DNA of 28,063 nucleotides, taken from the NCBI GenBank assembly GCA_900542145.1, contig UQMF01000027.1, positions 1 to 28,063 on the forward strand. Reading direction: 5' to 3'. A program made the position numbers and the translations under genes. Shown here one piece after another: positions 6,305-14,753 of this stretch (position 1 is its first letter; each line of letters begins with the position of its first letter). Source of the DNA: an uncultured Oscillospiraceae bacterium. GTDB taxonomy: Bacteria; Bacillota; Clostridia; Oscillospirales; Ruminococcaceae. Below the pieces are notes generated by a model. The model saw only the letters and a list, made by a program, of their open reading frames with translations. It was not told where the DNA came from and made no database searches.

Positions 6305-8440
6305 ATGAAAAAAAGAATTCTCGCGCTGTCAATGGCGGCGGTCACCGCACTGACTTCCACAAGCATTGTCGCCTTCGCTGACAACGAGAACAGCGAAGCC
6401 CTCGCGGCGGCGATAACCCTGGCAAAGAGCCGTATCGACATTCCAGAGGAACTCACGGAATTCACCTACAGCGTATCCAACCAGAATCTCAAGACCGTAT
6501 TCTATCTGACCTGGTCCACGCCGCGCAGCACAGCCCTGTACAAGAGCGCCGACGTAACTGTATGCGGCGACCTTATCCTGAGCTACAGCGCCCCGACAGA
6601 TTGGAGCAAGGATAATTCCAACCACTTCGCGAAGCTCACCGGCGACCAGCTCTACAAGAAGGCGAAGGCGCAGCTGAAGAAGATCGACCCTTCCATCTAC
6701 AACATACTCTCCATCGACCGCGACAGCCTGAAAATAAGCCTGTACGGAAGCCGCGCTTCGTTCAGTGTGGTCCGCACCAGGAACGGAATCCCGGTCCAGA
6801 ACGACAGCGGCAGGATAGTCATTGACAAGGACACCGGCGAACTCATCAGCTTCAATCTGAACTGGCACCAGAACGCTTCCTTCCAGAGCGCAAAGAATGC
6901 CCTTTCCGAGGACAAGGCAAAGGAAGCCTACGCCGATATGATCGGGCTGTATCCGCAGTATGAGTTCGACTACGACTACGAAACCGGAATCCTCACCCCC
7001 ACCATCGTATACCGCCAGTCAGATTACGGCGAGATCAACGCCTTCACCGGAAAGAAGAGCGACTTTTACGCCGACGGATATTACGATGAAAACGAAGACT
7101 CCGTAATGGAAGAAACCGAGGAAGCTGCCGACAACGACAAGGGCAACCCCAGCACCGGCGGCGGATTCACCCCGGCTGAGAAGGACGAGATCACCAAGAA
7201 TCTCCCCTACGGCAGCAAGGACGCCGTGATAAAGCTGCTCAAGGAGAACGAGTGGTTCACCTATTACGACGACATGACCCTGCGCAGCTACGATTCCTAC
7301 AGCACCGATCTCAACGGCAAAAAGACCTATATCTATTCAGCGATATTCACGGACGAGAACTGGGACGAGGACGAAATATACTGGGACGAGGAGTACTGCT
7401 CCGCTGAAGCTATATTTGATGAACCCGAGCCCAACACCGTTGTAAGCGCAGACTCCGACAGCGACAAGATATCCCACACCGTAAGCATTTCCGTCAACGC
7501 GGAAACCGGAGAAGTGCTCGCATACACCTACAGCGACAGCAATCTCGGCATGACCACCTTCGATTACGACATGGCAGCGGCTGACGCAAAGGCAAAGAAG
7601 ATAGCCTCCACTTTCGCCGGCGACAAGTATGGCGCATACGCCGACAACTACACCTCCGACGCCATCGGCTGGATCGACGCTGGCGTAAACAAGCAGATAT
7701 ACATGGGCAGCTGCCACAGCTGGGCAAGATACGAGAACGGCATTAAGGTAAGCGGCGACGACATCGTTGTATCCTTCAACAAGGATATGCTCCTGACCGA
7801 CTACCACCTCGACTACACCGACATTGCCCTGCCCTCCCCCAAGGGAATGCTGACCGAGAAGCAGGCGATGAAGAAGTTCTGGGAGAACAACGACCTCAAC
7901 CTGTACTACCTCGCAAAGGTAAACAAGAAAAAGACCAAGACCGTGCTGGTATACGGCACTGACTACAGCGTATACATCGACGCATTCACCGGCGAGCCGG
8001 TTTACCAGTGGCAGATGCGCAAGGGCAAGAACGACTTCTCCGGCATCACCGACAAGAAGCTCCTCAAGATGGCGCAGAAACTGGACGATCACGGAATACT
8101 GATCTCCGAGAAAAAGTTCAGCCAGGACGACGCCGTGACCTACTCCGTTTTTGAGAGCGTCACGAGTATGTACACCTCCACTCCTAATTCCGAGGAACGC
8201 AAGATGACCCGCAGCGCTGCCCTGATCGCATACACGCGCAGCCTATGCGGCGACGATGTTGCCAAGATAAAGGGAATCTACAAGTCCCCGTTCAGCGACA
8301 TCAGCGACGATAATCCCCGGGTAGGATACTACGCCATCGCATACGGCATGGGCGTATTCACCGAGAAGAAGCTCGACCCCACAGCGTACTTCACCTACGG
8401 CGACCTCATCAAAATGATCTATGCGGTCTACTCCGCATAA
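6305..8440 (+). CDS. Secreted YcdB/YcdC-type protein with SLH-like C-terminus
   Basis: 711 residues. A Sec signal peptide (basic M-K-K-R, hydrophobic core, A-F-A cleavage before Asp26) sends it outside. Two long, similar-looking regions follow (~30-260 and ~295-520). Each contains PepSY-like phrases in which a beta hairpin ends in D-x-x-T-G-E (I-D-K-D-T-G-E-L-I and V-N-A-E-T-G-E-V-L, later I-D-A-F-T-G-E-P-V), as in YcdB/YcdC repeat proteins. An acidic linker separates them. The last ~60 residues (S-D-I-S-D-D...I-A-Y-G-M-G-V-F...) look like one degenerate S-layer homology module. The function of this family is not established; a surface inhibitor or binding role is a guess. SD AGGGAGG, seven bases before the ATG. 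Confidence 0.8.
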   Translation: MKKRILALSMAAVTALTSTSIVAFADNENSEALAAAITLAKSRIDIPEELTEFTYSVSNQNLKTVFYLTWSTPRSTALYKSADVTVCGDLILSYSAPTDWSKDNSNHFAKLTGDQLYKKAKAQLKKIDPSIYNILSIDRDSLKISLYGSRASFSVVRTRNGIPVQNDSGRIVIDKDTGELISFNLNWHQNASFQSAKNALSEDKAKEAYADMIGLYPQYEFDYDYETGILTPTIVYRQSDYGEINAFTGKKSDFYADGYYDENEDSVMEETEEAADNDKGNPSTGGGFTPAEKDEITKNLPYGSKDAVIKLLKENEWFTYYDDMTLRSYDSYSTDLNGKKTYIYSAIFTDENWDEDEIYWDEEYCSAEAIFDEPEPNTVVSADSDSDKISHTVSISVNAETGEVLAYTYSDSNLGMTTFDYDMAAADAKAKKIASTFAGDKYGAYADNYTSDAIGWIDAGVNKQIYMGSCHSWARYENGIKVSGDDIVVSFNKDMLLTDYHLDYTDIALPSPKGMLTEKQAMKKFWENNDLNLYYLAKVNKKKTKTVLVYGTDYSVYIDAFTGEPVYQWQMRKGKNDFSGITDKKLLKMAQKLDDHGILISEKKFSQDDAVTYSVFESVTSMYTSTPNSEERKMTRSAALIAYTRSLCGDDVAKIKGIYKSPFSDISDDNPRVGYYAIAYGMGVFTEKKLDPTAYFTYGDLIKMIYAVYSA

Positions 8441-8462
8441 TAAGCGCTTCTGAATAACAGGA

Positions 8463-8491
8463 GGGGCTGCATTAAGTTGCAGCCCCTTTTT
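8463..8491 (+). terminator. Rho-independent terminator of the secreted-protein gene
   Basis: A 9-bp perfect stem GGGGCTGCA (8463-8471) / TGCAGCCCC (8478-8486) with a 6-base loop, followed by TTTTT. Confidence 0.93.
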
Positions 8492-8503
8492 CTTATAATC
8501 CAC

Positions 8504-8532
8504 TGTACAATTGCGCGAAAACGTGCTATAAT
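8504..8532 (+). promoter_or_regulatory. Probable promoter of the TM2 gene
   Basis: TATAAT at 8527-8532, with a weak -35 TGTACA (8504-8509) at a 17-bp spacing. It follows directly on the preceding terminator. Confidence 0.6.
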
Positions 8533-8569
8533 AAAATAAAAAAACACGACCCCCAAAGGAGGAACCGCC

Positions 8570-9148
8570 ATGGAGCCAGACAGCAAAAGAGTAAGCCTTA
8601 CAAAGCCATCACACCGCGCGCCGGAGCCGGCTTCCGGATGGCGCGACCCCTCCACCGGGGAGATATACCCCTCCGGGGTTCCCCGGGAAGTCCCCCGTCC
8701 CACCCCGGGATTCCGCTCCGGCAGTCCGGCAGGGACCACCGGGAGTATTCCGCGCCCGGCAGAAACGCCGGCGTATTCCGGGACAAAATTCTGCTCCTGC
8801 TGCGGTCAGGCACTGGCGGCGACCGCGGTAGTCTGCCCCTGCTGCGGAAGCCAGACCGGAGATATCCGTGCGGTAATGCCGCCCCCAGTGGTGGTGAACA
8901 ACTACATCAACACCGCCAATGTTTCCGCGAATACCGGCAGCGCGCCGTCCGCACCCTCTGCGGAACCAAAAAACAAGTGGATAACATTCGTTCTGTGCCT
9001 GATGTTCGGATACCTGGGCGCCCACAAATTCTACGAGGGAAAGATAGGCATGGGTATCCTGTACCTGTTCACCGGCGGACTTTTCTACATCGGCATAATT
9101 ATCGACATGATAGTTGCCCTCACAAGACCCACGACCTACTATCCTTAA
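8570..9148 (+). CDS. Zinc-ribbon and TM2-domain membrane protein
   Basis: 192 residues in three parts: a Pro/Gly/Ser-rich disordered N-terminus (~1-70); a zinc ribbon with C-x2-C pairs at Cys75/Cys78 and Cys89/Cys92 (F-C-S-C-C-G and C-P-C-C-G); a V-V-N-N-Y linker; and a C-terminal TM2 domain (~135-185) with F-G-Y-L-G-A-H-K-F-Y and I-I-I-D-M, giving two membrane helices. TM2 proteins are small membrane proteins of unclear function, often fused to zinc ribbons in Firmicutes. The strong SD AAAGGAGG lies seven bases before the ATG. The gene is monocistronic between its own promoter and terminator. Confidence 0.9.
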   Translation: MEPDSKRVSLTKPSHRAPEPASGWRDPSTGEIYPSGVPREVPRPTPGFRSGSPAGTTGSIPRPAETPAYSGTKFCSCCGQALAATAVVCPCCGSQTGDIRAVMPPPVVVNNYINTANVSANTGSAPSAPSAEPKNKWITFVLCLMFGYLGAHKFYEGKIGMGILYLFTGGLFYIGIIIDMIVALTRPTTYYP

Positions 9149-9155
9149 ACCCGAA

Positions 9156-9178
9156 ACCCGGCGCAATGCCGGGTTTTT
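9156..9178 (+). terminator. Rho-independent terminator of the TM2 gene
   Basis: A stem ACCCGGC/GCCGGGT (9156-9162 with 9168-9174) around GCAAT, followed by a T-run to 9178. Confidence 0.92.
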
Positions 9179-9263
9179 CTGCATAATTCCACTGGTGATG
9201 ATATAACAATTTGTATTTTCCTGTCACATGTAAACTCTTAGCGAAATCTTAACAGTAAATCCG

Positions 9264-9292
9264 TTGACATTTTATAGGTGAAGTGATATACT
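9264..9292 (+). promoter_or_regulatory. Sigma-A promoter of the DUF6514-like gene
   Basis: TTGACA (9264-9269), 17-bp spacer, TATACT (9287-9292). The start is expected near 9299. Confidence 0.85.
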
Positions 9293-9341
9293 TTTAGTAT
9301 ACAAAGCAGGTCAGATTCCAAAACATAAAAAGGAGAAACAG

Positions 9342-9545
9342 ATGTGGAAGATCACCGAAAAGACCGTCACCACTGAGGACGGCGAAAGTTTAACCAGCTA
9401 TGGAGTCACCTCAGGAGAATGCACCGTTGATGACATAACCCCCAGTCAGCCAGCGATAATGCATTTTCTGGACATGCTCAACAAGTACGAAGCCTCCCCC
9501 GGGCACATCTACGAGCTTGTTGAGAATCTCCTCGCGGAGATCTAG
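9342..9545 (+). CDS. Small DUF6514-like protein
   Basis: 67 residues. The pattern S-Y-G-V, then D-D-I-T-P, then L-N-K-Y-E-A-S-P-G-H-I-Y-E-L-V-E-N-L-L resembles DUF6514, a short cytoplasmic family of Clostridia with unknown function; this assignment is from memory of the consensus. The gene has a good SD (AAAAGGAG, six bases before the ATG), a consensus promoter and its own terminator, which together argue strongly that it is real despite its size. Confidence 0.8.
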   Translation: MWKITEKTVTTEDGESLTSYGVTSGECTVDDITPSQPAIMHFLDMLNKYEASPGHIYELVENLLAEI

Positions 9546-9560
9546 GGCAATACCCCATTA

Positions 9561-9588
9561 CGGGCTGCACAGGTTGCAGCCCGGTTTT
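9561..9588 (+). terminator. Rho-independent terminator of the DUF6514-like gene
   Basis: A perfect 9-bp stem CGGGCTGCA (9561-9569) / TGCAGCCCG (9575-9583) followed by GTTTTCTTTT. Confidence 0.9.
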
Positions 9589-9601
9589 CTTTTACATAAA
9601 A

Positions 9602-9840
9602 AGGGCGGAGATTTCTCTCCGCCCCCAGTTTGTCGAAAAAGTGAAATTTGCCTGCGAAGCAGGCTTTTAAAATACGTTTTTTGCCACGGGTCCCCCGGGG
9701 TAAAAAACACTTATATCTCAGCAAGTGTGCGGTTTAGCGGCAAAGCCGCTAAACCGTGCGCGCAGCTGAGATGTTTCGGCGGAAAAGCCCCTTTAGGGGA
9801 TTTTTCGACGGGCTCAGGGCGGAGATTTCTCTCCGCCCCC
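9602..9840. repeat. Composite intergenic repeat: TIR element between two identical 25-bp hairpins
   Basis: A 25-bp sequence, itself a GGGCGGAGA...TCTCCGCCC hairpin, occurs identically at 9602-9626 and 9816-9840. Between the copies lies a 178-bp segment (9632-9809) that begins GTCGAAAAA and ends TTTTTCGAC, perfect 9-bp terminal inverted repeats. Inside are GCCTGC/GCAGGC (9651-9665), a C/G-run palindrome between T6 and A6, and a long stem of ATCTCAGC/GCTGAGAT enclosing GCGGTTTAGCGGC/GCCGCTAAACCG (about 9714-9772). No protein is encoded. The 3' part matches the start of the window. This looks like a MITE-like or structured intergenic repeat. The left hairpin, read on the - strand, runs into five T (CCGCCC-TTTTT) and could end the ABC transcript. 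Confidence 0.75.
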
Positions 9841-9848
9841 TATATTTA

Positions 9849-12818
9849 TTATTCTGTCCTGAGTGCCTCTACCGGGTCCTTCTTTGCGGCAACGCCGGCA
9901 GGAACAAGTCCTGCGATAAGCGTCAGCAGTACGCTGATAACCACCAGGATAATTCCGCCCTGCCACGGAAGAAGCGATACGTTTGAAATCCCCGTGATGT
10001 GCTCGATTATGATATTGATGGGAATATTCAACAGCAGCGTCACGCCGATACCGATAACTCCGGCGGCGAAACCAACGATCATGGTTTCTGCGTTGAACAC
10101 ATTGGAAACGTCACGCCTTGAAGCGCCCATCGCACGCAGTATCCCTATCTCCTTGGTGCGCTCAAGTACGGATATGTATGTGATTATTCCTATCATGATG
10201 GAGGATACGACCAGAGATATCGCCACGAACGCTATCAGAATATAGGATATTGCGTTGATTATGTCGCTCACGCTGGACATCATCAGTCCCACATAGTCGG
10301 TGTAGTTGATAACGTCCTCCTGCTTGTCAGCCGCCACCTTGTCCTCGTTGTATTTCTCGATGAGGTCGGTTATTGTGCCCTTGCTCTCGAAATCCTTCGC
10401 GTATATCTTGATGTCGCTCGGCTCTGCGAGGTCAGCGACTCCCAGCAGCTTCAGATTGCCGTCGTAGGTCGCTTCGGTGGTTTCCGGTTCCCTGGTGAGT
10501 TCCATCAGCTGCGACAGCTGGTCGGAAGTCAGCACCTGCATGAATACCGTGTACATCTTGGACGGATCTATCATTCCGTTCATCTGGGCAGAAAGCTCCG
10601 CGCTCTGCTCCGGAGTGAGGGAAGCGGCGATCTGTGCGGAAAGCAGCGCCCTCTGCTCATCGGTCAGCAGGGAATCCACATCTGCGCCGGTCTGTAGCTG
10701 CCCCAGCTGCTCCGGCGTGAGAAGTCCCATGATGATACCCTGCATCTGCTCTTCTGATACCATCGCCATCATGGAGGACTGTATCTCCGCCTGCTGTTCC
10801 TTGGTGAGGGAAGCCATGATACCCTGATTCAGCTGCGCCTTCTGCTCGTCGGAGAGCATTCCGGTGATCATATCCATGGCGTCGGACTCTGACATAGCCT
10901 TGTCCTCTTCCTCGTCCGCCTTCGGGAATTCAATTCCGGTGAATACGTCCACGTCCGGATTCTCTATCTGCGCCTTCACAAGTTCGCTGTCGTTGACCTT
11001 TCCGATCATGTATTCCGTCAGCGCGTGAGTATATCCGATACCGCCGGAGCTGGTGGAGGAGATCAGCGAATCCGCGTCCGGCTTGAGGATTCCGACAACC
11101 TTGAGCTTCAGCCCGTTTTCGGAAGCCTGCTCCATATATTCACTGTCGCTGCGCATATCCGTCCAGGTGCCGTCGTCGTTCTTCTGATACAGTTCCGGAG
11201 CAGTGAGCATGCTGAATTCCATGCCCATAAGATCGTCGTAGGAGAACGAAAGGTCGCCGGTGTCCAGGTCGAAGCTTTCGCCGGACATAACGTGCGCCAT
11301 CATTCCCTCAAGCTCGCTCTGATCGCGCAGTCCCAGGGTGTACAGCGTGACATCGGATAATTCATTGCGGTCGGTTACCAGTACAACGACCTCGTCGTAG
11401 GACTCCGGGAGCCTTCCGGCAAGCACCTCGTACTCCGTTTCGAGCATGTCGCTGCTCAGCAGCTCGTGGAATGCGTCGTAGCTGCTCATGGAGCTGCTTC
11501 CCATAAGAGAGGAATAAGTGCTGGTCATCTGGCTGACGTTATCCGCCATCGCCTGTCCCATCATCGCGGTCATGACCGTGGAGGGATTGATCTGCATTAT
11601 CTCGCCGTCAGCGCTGTGACCGTAGATATACAGCTGGGAATCATAGCTGTACTGTATCTCCTCTATGCAGTCCTGAATGTTGTCGGGATTGCTCTCGAGA
11701 TACTTCTTGAAATCCGCCAGATTGTTGGTCTGGAGTTCCGACAGCATGGTTTTCATCATCTCTGTGGAGATGTCGTTGGTGTATATCCTGTCGGGGTCGC
11801 GCTCCTCGGAGTTGTTCTCCCGGACGTTCATCATTGATGTCATCAGACTGGTGTAATCCACGGTTTCATGCTGTATAGACACAGGGAACGAAGCCAGCGT
11901 GGAACGCTCAACGCTGTCGATATAAGTCTGCACGCCGTTGGAAAGCGACAGGATCAGCGCAATGCCGATGATACCGATACTCCCGGCGAAGGAGGTGAGG
12001 AAGGTGCGTCCCTTTTTCGTCATGAGGTTATTCTTTGAAAGGGACAGCGCGGTCAGGAACGACATGGAAGTCTTTTTTCCCTTGTTCACGGTGGATTTCC
12101 GCACTTCGGGCTTCTTCTCTCCCCCGTTCTCTGCGGAGGGGTCGAACGGGTCGCTGTCGCCGACTATCTTACCGTCCAGCAGCCGGACTATTCTGGTGGA
12201 GTACTTCCCGGCAAGCTCCGGATTGTGGGTCACCATTATTACAAGGCGGTCCTTTGCGATCTCCTTGATAAGCTCCATGATCTGGATACTGGTTTCGCTG
12301 TCCAGTGCGCCGGTAGGCTCGTCCGCCAGCAGTATATCCGGATCGTTGACCAGCGCTCTCGCGATAGCCACGCGCTGCATCTGTCCGCCGGACATCTGGT
12401 TCGGGCGCTTGTGGAGCTGATCTCCCAGTCCGACTTTCTCCAGCGCCTCCTTCGCACGCTGTCTGCGCTCGGATTTGGACACGCCGGAAAGCGTCAGCGC
12501 AAGCTCCACGTTGGAGAGAACGCTCTGGTGCGGAATAAGGTTGTAGCTCTGGAATATGAAGCCGATGGAGTGATTGCGGTAGGTGTCCCAGTCCGCAGAC
12601 TTATACTTCTTGGTGGACTGCCCGTTGATTATCAGGTCGCCGCTGGTGTACTGGTCAAGACCGCCGATGATGTTCAGCAGCGTGGTCTTTCCGCAGCCGG
12701 ACTGTCCGAGGATAGACACCAGCTCGCTCTCGCGGAACGCGATGGAAACGCCCTTCAGGGCGTGCACCGTTTCGCTGCCGGTAACGTAATCCTTGACGAT
12801 ATTTCTGATCTCAAGCAT
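9849..12818 (-). CDS. ABC transporter, ATPase-permease fusion (MacB/FtsX type)
   Basis: 989 residues in one chain. The N-terminal ATPase (~1-225) is complete: Walker A G-Q-S-G-C-G-K-T-T (38-46), Q-loop Gln90, signature M-S-G-G-Q (142-146), Walker B I-L-L-A-D-E-P (162-168) and H-loop His198. A charged linker leads to a first membrane helix (~275-297), a very large extracytoplasmic region (~300-850), and three C-terminal helices (~855-978) with an FtsX/MacB signature (E-R-T-K-E-I-G-I-L-R-A-M-G-A). Residues 655-770 carry E-Q repeats (separate entry). MacB-like transporters usually move energy through the membrane to act on lipids, peptides or drugs outside; the substrate is unknown. A MarR gene 103 bases upstream probably controls it. 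SD AAAGGAG. Confidence 0.92.
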   Translation of the reverse strand: MLEIRNIVKDYVTGSETVHALKGVSIAFRESELVSILGQSGCGKTTLLNIIGGLDQYTSGDLIINGQSTKKYKSADWDTYRNHSIGFIFQSYNLIPHQSVLSNVELALTLSGVSKSERRQRAKEALEKVGLGDQLHKRPNQMSGGQMQRVAIARALVNDPDILLADEPTGALDSETSIQIMELIKEIAKDRLVIMVTHNPELAGKYSTRIVRLLDGKIVGDSDPFDPSAENGGEKKPEVRKSTVNKGKKTSMSFLTALSLSKNNLMTKKGRTFLTSFAGSIGIIGIALILSLSNGVQTYIDSVERSTLASFPVSIQHETVDYTSLMTSMMNVRENNSEERDPDRIYTNDISTEMMKTMLSELQTNNLADFKKYLESNPDNIQDCIEEIQYSYDSQLYIYGHSADGEIMQINPSTVMTAMMGQAMADNVSQMTSTYSSLMGSSSMSSYDAFHELLSSDMLETEYEVLAGRLPESYDEVVVLVTDRNELSDVTLYTLGLRDQSELEGMMAHVMSGESFDLDTGDLSFSYDDLMGMEFSMLTAPELYQKNDDGTWTDMRSDSEYMEQASENGLKLKVVGILKPDADSLISSTSSGGIGYTHALTEYMIGKVNDSELVKAQIENPDVDVFTGIEFPKADEEEDKAMSESDAMDMITGMLSDEQKAQLNQGIMASLTKEQQAEIQSSMMAMVSEEQMQGIIMGLLTPEQLGQLQTGADVDSLLTDEQRALLSAQIAASLTPEQSAELSAQMNGMIDPSKMYTVFMQVLTSDQLSQLMELTREPETTEATYDGNLKLLGVADLAEPSDIKIYAKDFESKGTITDLIEKYNEDKVAADKQEDVINYTDYVGLMMSSVSDIINAISYILIAFVAISLVVSSIMIGIITYISVLERTKEIGILRAMGASRRDVSNVFNAETMIVGFAAGVIGIGVTLLLNIPINIIIEHITGISNVSLLPWQGGIILVVISVLLTLIAGLVPAGVAAKKDPVEALRTE
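10503..10856 (-). repeat. Coding repeat: degenerate L-T-x-E-Q units in the ABC external domain
   Basis: Within residues ~655-772 of the transporter the phrase L-(S/T)-x-(E/D)-Q recurs seven times: positions 655, 671, 687, 700, 718, 734 and 763. Most are 13-18 residues apart, consistent with a chain of short amphipathic helices. It lies between the two halves of the extracytoplasmic domain. Confidence 0.8.
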
Positions 12819-12921
12819 CAGGTTGCTCCTTTCAGTTCTATAAGGCGCCGCCGCGTATCACAGCGAAGCCCGGATATTGTATAGAAAAGGCAGAATGCCG
12901 CACACAGCCCTGCCTGGAATT

Positions 12922-13419
12922 TCATCTGCCGATATTCTGCTCCATGGAATTTGCGAACTTGCTGTAAAGTTCGGCGATAGTGCGCATTTCCTCCTCGGTG
13001 AACACTGACATTATTCGGTTCAGCGCATTCACCACGCGTTTCATGTTCGCCCGAAGCATTTCCTCTCCGGCAGGGGTCGCGGTCACTCTCACGCTGCGCC
13101 TGTCGCACTCGTCAACGGCACGCTCTATCCACCCCTTCTCCTGGAGGGAGCGCAGGGTACGGGACACCGCCGGCACCAGCACGTTCATCTGCGCGGCTAT
13201 CTCGGCGACCGTCGCCGCCTTTCCGGGATTCCTCCTTGGGTATTCCACGGCGCAGCACAGCAACGAAAACTCCGACGGGGTCATGCCCTCTATAACGCGC
13301 TCCGTCCGGATATTGCTCAACCGCTCCATACTATGGAGTATTTTCTCGCAGACCTCCTGCGGATATGTGTTGCCGATGAAATCCTTGTCCGCCCACAGCA
13401 TATCAGCCAAACAGAACAT
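12922..13419 (-). CDS. MarR-family transcriptional regulator
   Basis: 165 residues. A helix-turn-helix core (~55-115) shows the MarR layout: M-T-P-S-E-F-S-L-L, then A-T-V-A-E-I-A-A-Q-M-N-V as first recognition helices, S-R-T-L-R-S-L-Q-E-K-G-W-I-E-R, then D-R-R-S-V-R-V-T-A-T-P-A-G-E forming the wing. Flanking helices give the dimer interface. MarR proteins are dimeric DNA-binding repressors often released by small ligands and often next to exporters. Here the ABC fusion follows after 102 bases, likely in the same transcript. An inverted repeat TTAAC-ACC-GTTAA overlaps the -10 box of its promoter, suggesting autoregulation. SD GAGGG. Confidence 0.92.
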   Translation of the reverse strand: MFCLADMLWADKDFIGNTYPQEVCEKILHSMERLSNIRTERVIEGMTPSEFSLLCCAVEYPRRNPGKAATVAEIAAQMNVLVPAVSRTLRSLQEKGWIERAVDECDRRSVRVTATPAGEEMLRANMKRVVNALNRIMSVFTEEEMRTIAELYSKFANSMEQNIGR

Positions 13420-13473
13420 CTTCTCACCCTCTTTCGGAATTCACGAACAGCCGCAAATATTGACTGCGGTTAT

Positions 13474-13502
13474 ATTTTAACACCGTTAAGTACATTTGTC
13501 AA
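13474..13502 (-). promoter_or_regulatory. Promoter of the marR-ABC operon with overlapping palindrome
   Basis: On the - strand, TTGACA (13502-13497), 17-bp spacer, TAAAAT (13479-13474). A 13-bp inverted repeat, TTAAC-ACC-GTTAA (13477-13489), overlaps the -10 element and is a good candidate for the MarR operator. The hexamers are seen; the operator role is inferred. Confidence 0.75.
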
Positions 13503-13627
13503 CAGTGCACAGACGCTTTCAGCACAATGCATAAATCCGCCGCATTCGGGGCAGGATTTATTCATGCGGCAGGTGAATTCTGTGTGAAAAGCCGCGGAAT
13601 GCATTCCGAAGGGGGACGCGCCATAAT

Positions 13628-13987
13628 ATGATACAAAAGCGCTGGACGATGTACTGGCTGGCGGAATCCGCGGCGGTGCTGATATACATTCTGTTATGTG
13701 TTTCTGATTTCAGAATGCTGCTGAAGCTTGTCGCCGGAGGGATTCTCGCTATACTGTCGGTATACTGGCTCGGGTATTATTACACACTGAAATACTCCGA
13801 CCGCGAAAACGTCCTGCTGATAACAAGCGGTATAGTTTTCCGCCGGGAGCGCCGTATCCCACTGGACAGCGTCCTGTGGAAAACACGCCTGACCCTGCTC
13901 ACAGAACGGAATACCGCCGCCGTAATATTGCACACCTCCGGCGGAGCGGCGGTGATATTAGGGGAGATTTCAACATACCCCGGTTGA
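13628..13987 (+). CDS. Small membrane protein, bacterial PH-domain-like
   Basis: 119 residues. Two hydrophobic segments (~12-25 and ~28-50) form an N-terminal hairpin, followed by Y-Y-T-L and a ~65-residue beta-rich stretch with G-I-V-F-R-R-E-R-R-I-P-L-D-S-V. That last phrase matches the bacterial PH (DUF304/YdbS-YdbT) family, in which I-P-L-x-x-I/V is typical. It is shorter than most family members and the end (E-I-S-T-Y-P-G) is abrupt, so it may be truncated. The SD is poor: GGGGGA lies about 10 bases upstream. It stands alone, divergent from marR. The function is not established. Confidence 0.65.
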   Translation: MIQKRWTMYWLAESAAVLIYILLCVSDFRMLLKLVAGGILAILSVYWLGYYYTLKYSDRENVLLITSGIVFRRERRIPLDSVLWKTRLTLLTERNTAAVILHTSGGAAVILGEISTYPG

Positions 13988-14234
13988 AATGTTGATAACT
14001 TTTCAACTGATACCGTGAAAATCCGTAATTTTCAACCCTTTCAACACAGTATTTAACAATCAGTTTAATCCCGGTCGGATTTAACCGAAACAGGTTATAT
14101 TTTCAGGGATTATACAGAACGTAGCGATTTTAACCGAAACGCCAGGTTTATACCACGGAATATTATACACCCGGGAATATTACCCCGGGCAGAATATTTC
14201 AGCACATACACTTTGAGTATATTCAGTTCCGCAC
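13988..14234. other. Gene-free AT-rich stretch with short repeats
   Basis: About 250 bases without a gene. The motif TTTCAAC or its complement occurs several times between 13983 and 14045. TTTAACCGAAAC followed by AGGTT(T)ATA occurs twice (around 14080 and 14130), and CCCGGG-AATATTAC-CCCGGG forms a palindrome near 14170-14188. None of these matches an element I know. It may hold remnants of older sequence. Confidence 0.5.
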
Positions 14235-14275
14235 AAAAAAACTCCGCCCACCGGATTTTCAACCGATGAGCGGAG
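14235..14275 (-). terminator. Rho-independent terminator of the GNAT gene
   Basis: On the - strand, CTCCGC...GCGGAG arms with an inner CCGG/TCGG-type pairing, ending in seven T (14241-14235), a few bases past the stop of the GNAT gene. Confidence 0.8.
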
Positions 14276-14282
14276 CGCTGGT

Positions 14283-14753
14283 TCAATTTACGTTCCGTAT
14301 AAGTATCTGGCAGGGATTCTCCTCGCCCCAGATGGGCAGTACCTCCAGCTCACGGAATCCCAGGCTCTGATAGAACACGTTCGCCGAATCGTATTCCGGA
14401 CAGACGCCGGTGCGCAGGGTCTTCACCTGTAAGTACTCATACCCCTGGCGCCGCGCGTAGTTCAGCAGCGCGGTGAACAGCACCTTTCCTATCTTGTGCC
14501 GCTGGAATTCCTTCCGCACGGCGATGATGAACACCTCTGCCGCGCAGGGGCTTGTTTCACGCAGCGCGGCAACTCCGCGCACAGCGTCGCCGTCGAGATC
14601 CGCCCAGACGGGCATGAGCCTGCACTGCGCCACGATATCCTCTATTCCGTTTTCTCTCTCCAGCTTCTCCGGGAAATCGCCCAGCACCTCGCGGCACACG
14701 CTCTCCTTCTCCGCCGGATTCACGACCATCTTTACGCCGGTAGTTTTCGGCAT
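14283..14753 (-). CDS. GNAT-family N-acetyltransferase
   Basis: 156 residues. The GNAT core is visible: a beta strand E-V-F-I-I-A-V (73-79), the acetyl-CoA pyrophosphate loop R-H-K-I-G-K (85-90) followed by a helix V-L-F-T-A-L-L-N-Y-A-R-R-Q-G-Y, a strand L-Q-V-K-T-L, and the C-terminal A-N-V-F-Y-Q-S-L-G-F-R-E-L-E typical of the family. It transfers an acetyl group from acetyl-CoA to an amine; the substrate cannot be read from the sequence. It has a consensus promoter of its own (14866-14894) whose -35 box lies inside the end of the anti-sigma gene, a ~105-nt leader and a strong terminator. SD AAAGGAG. Confidence 0.88.
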   Translation of the reverse strand: MPKTTGVKMVVNPAEKESVCREVLGDFPEKLERENGIEDIVAQCRLMPVWADLDGDAVRGVAALRETSPCAAEVFIIAVRKEFQRHKIGKVLFTALLNYARRQGYEYLQVKTLRTGVCPEYDSANVFYQSLGFRELEVLPIWGEENPCQILIRNVN

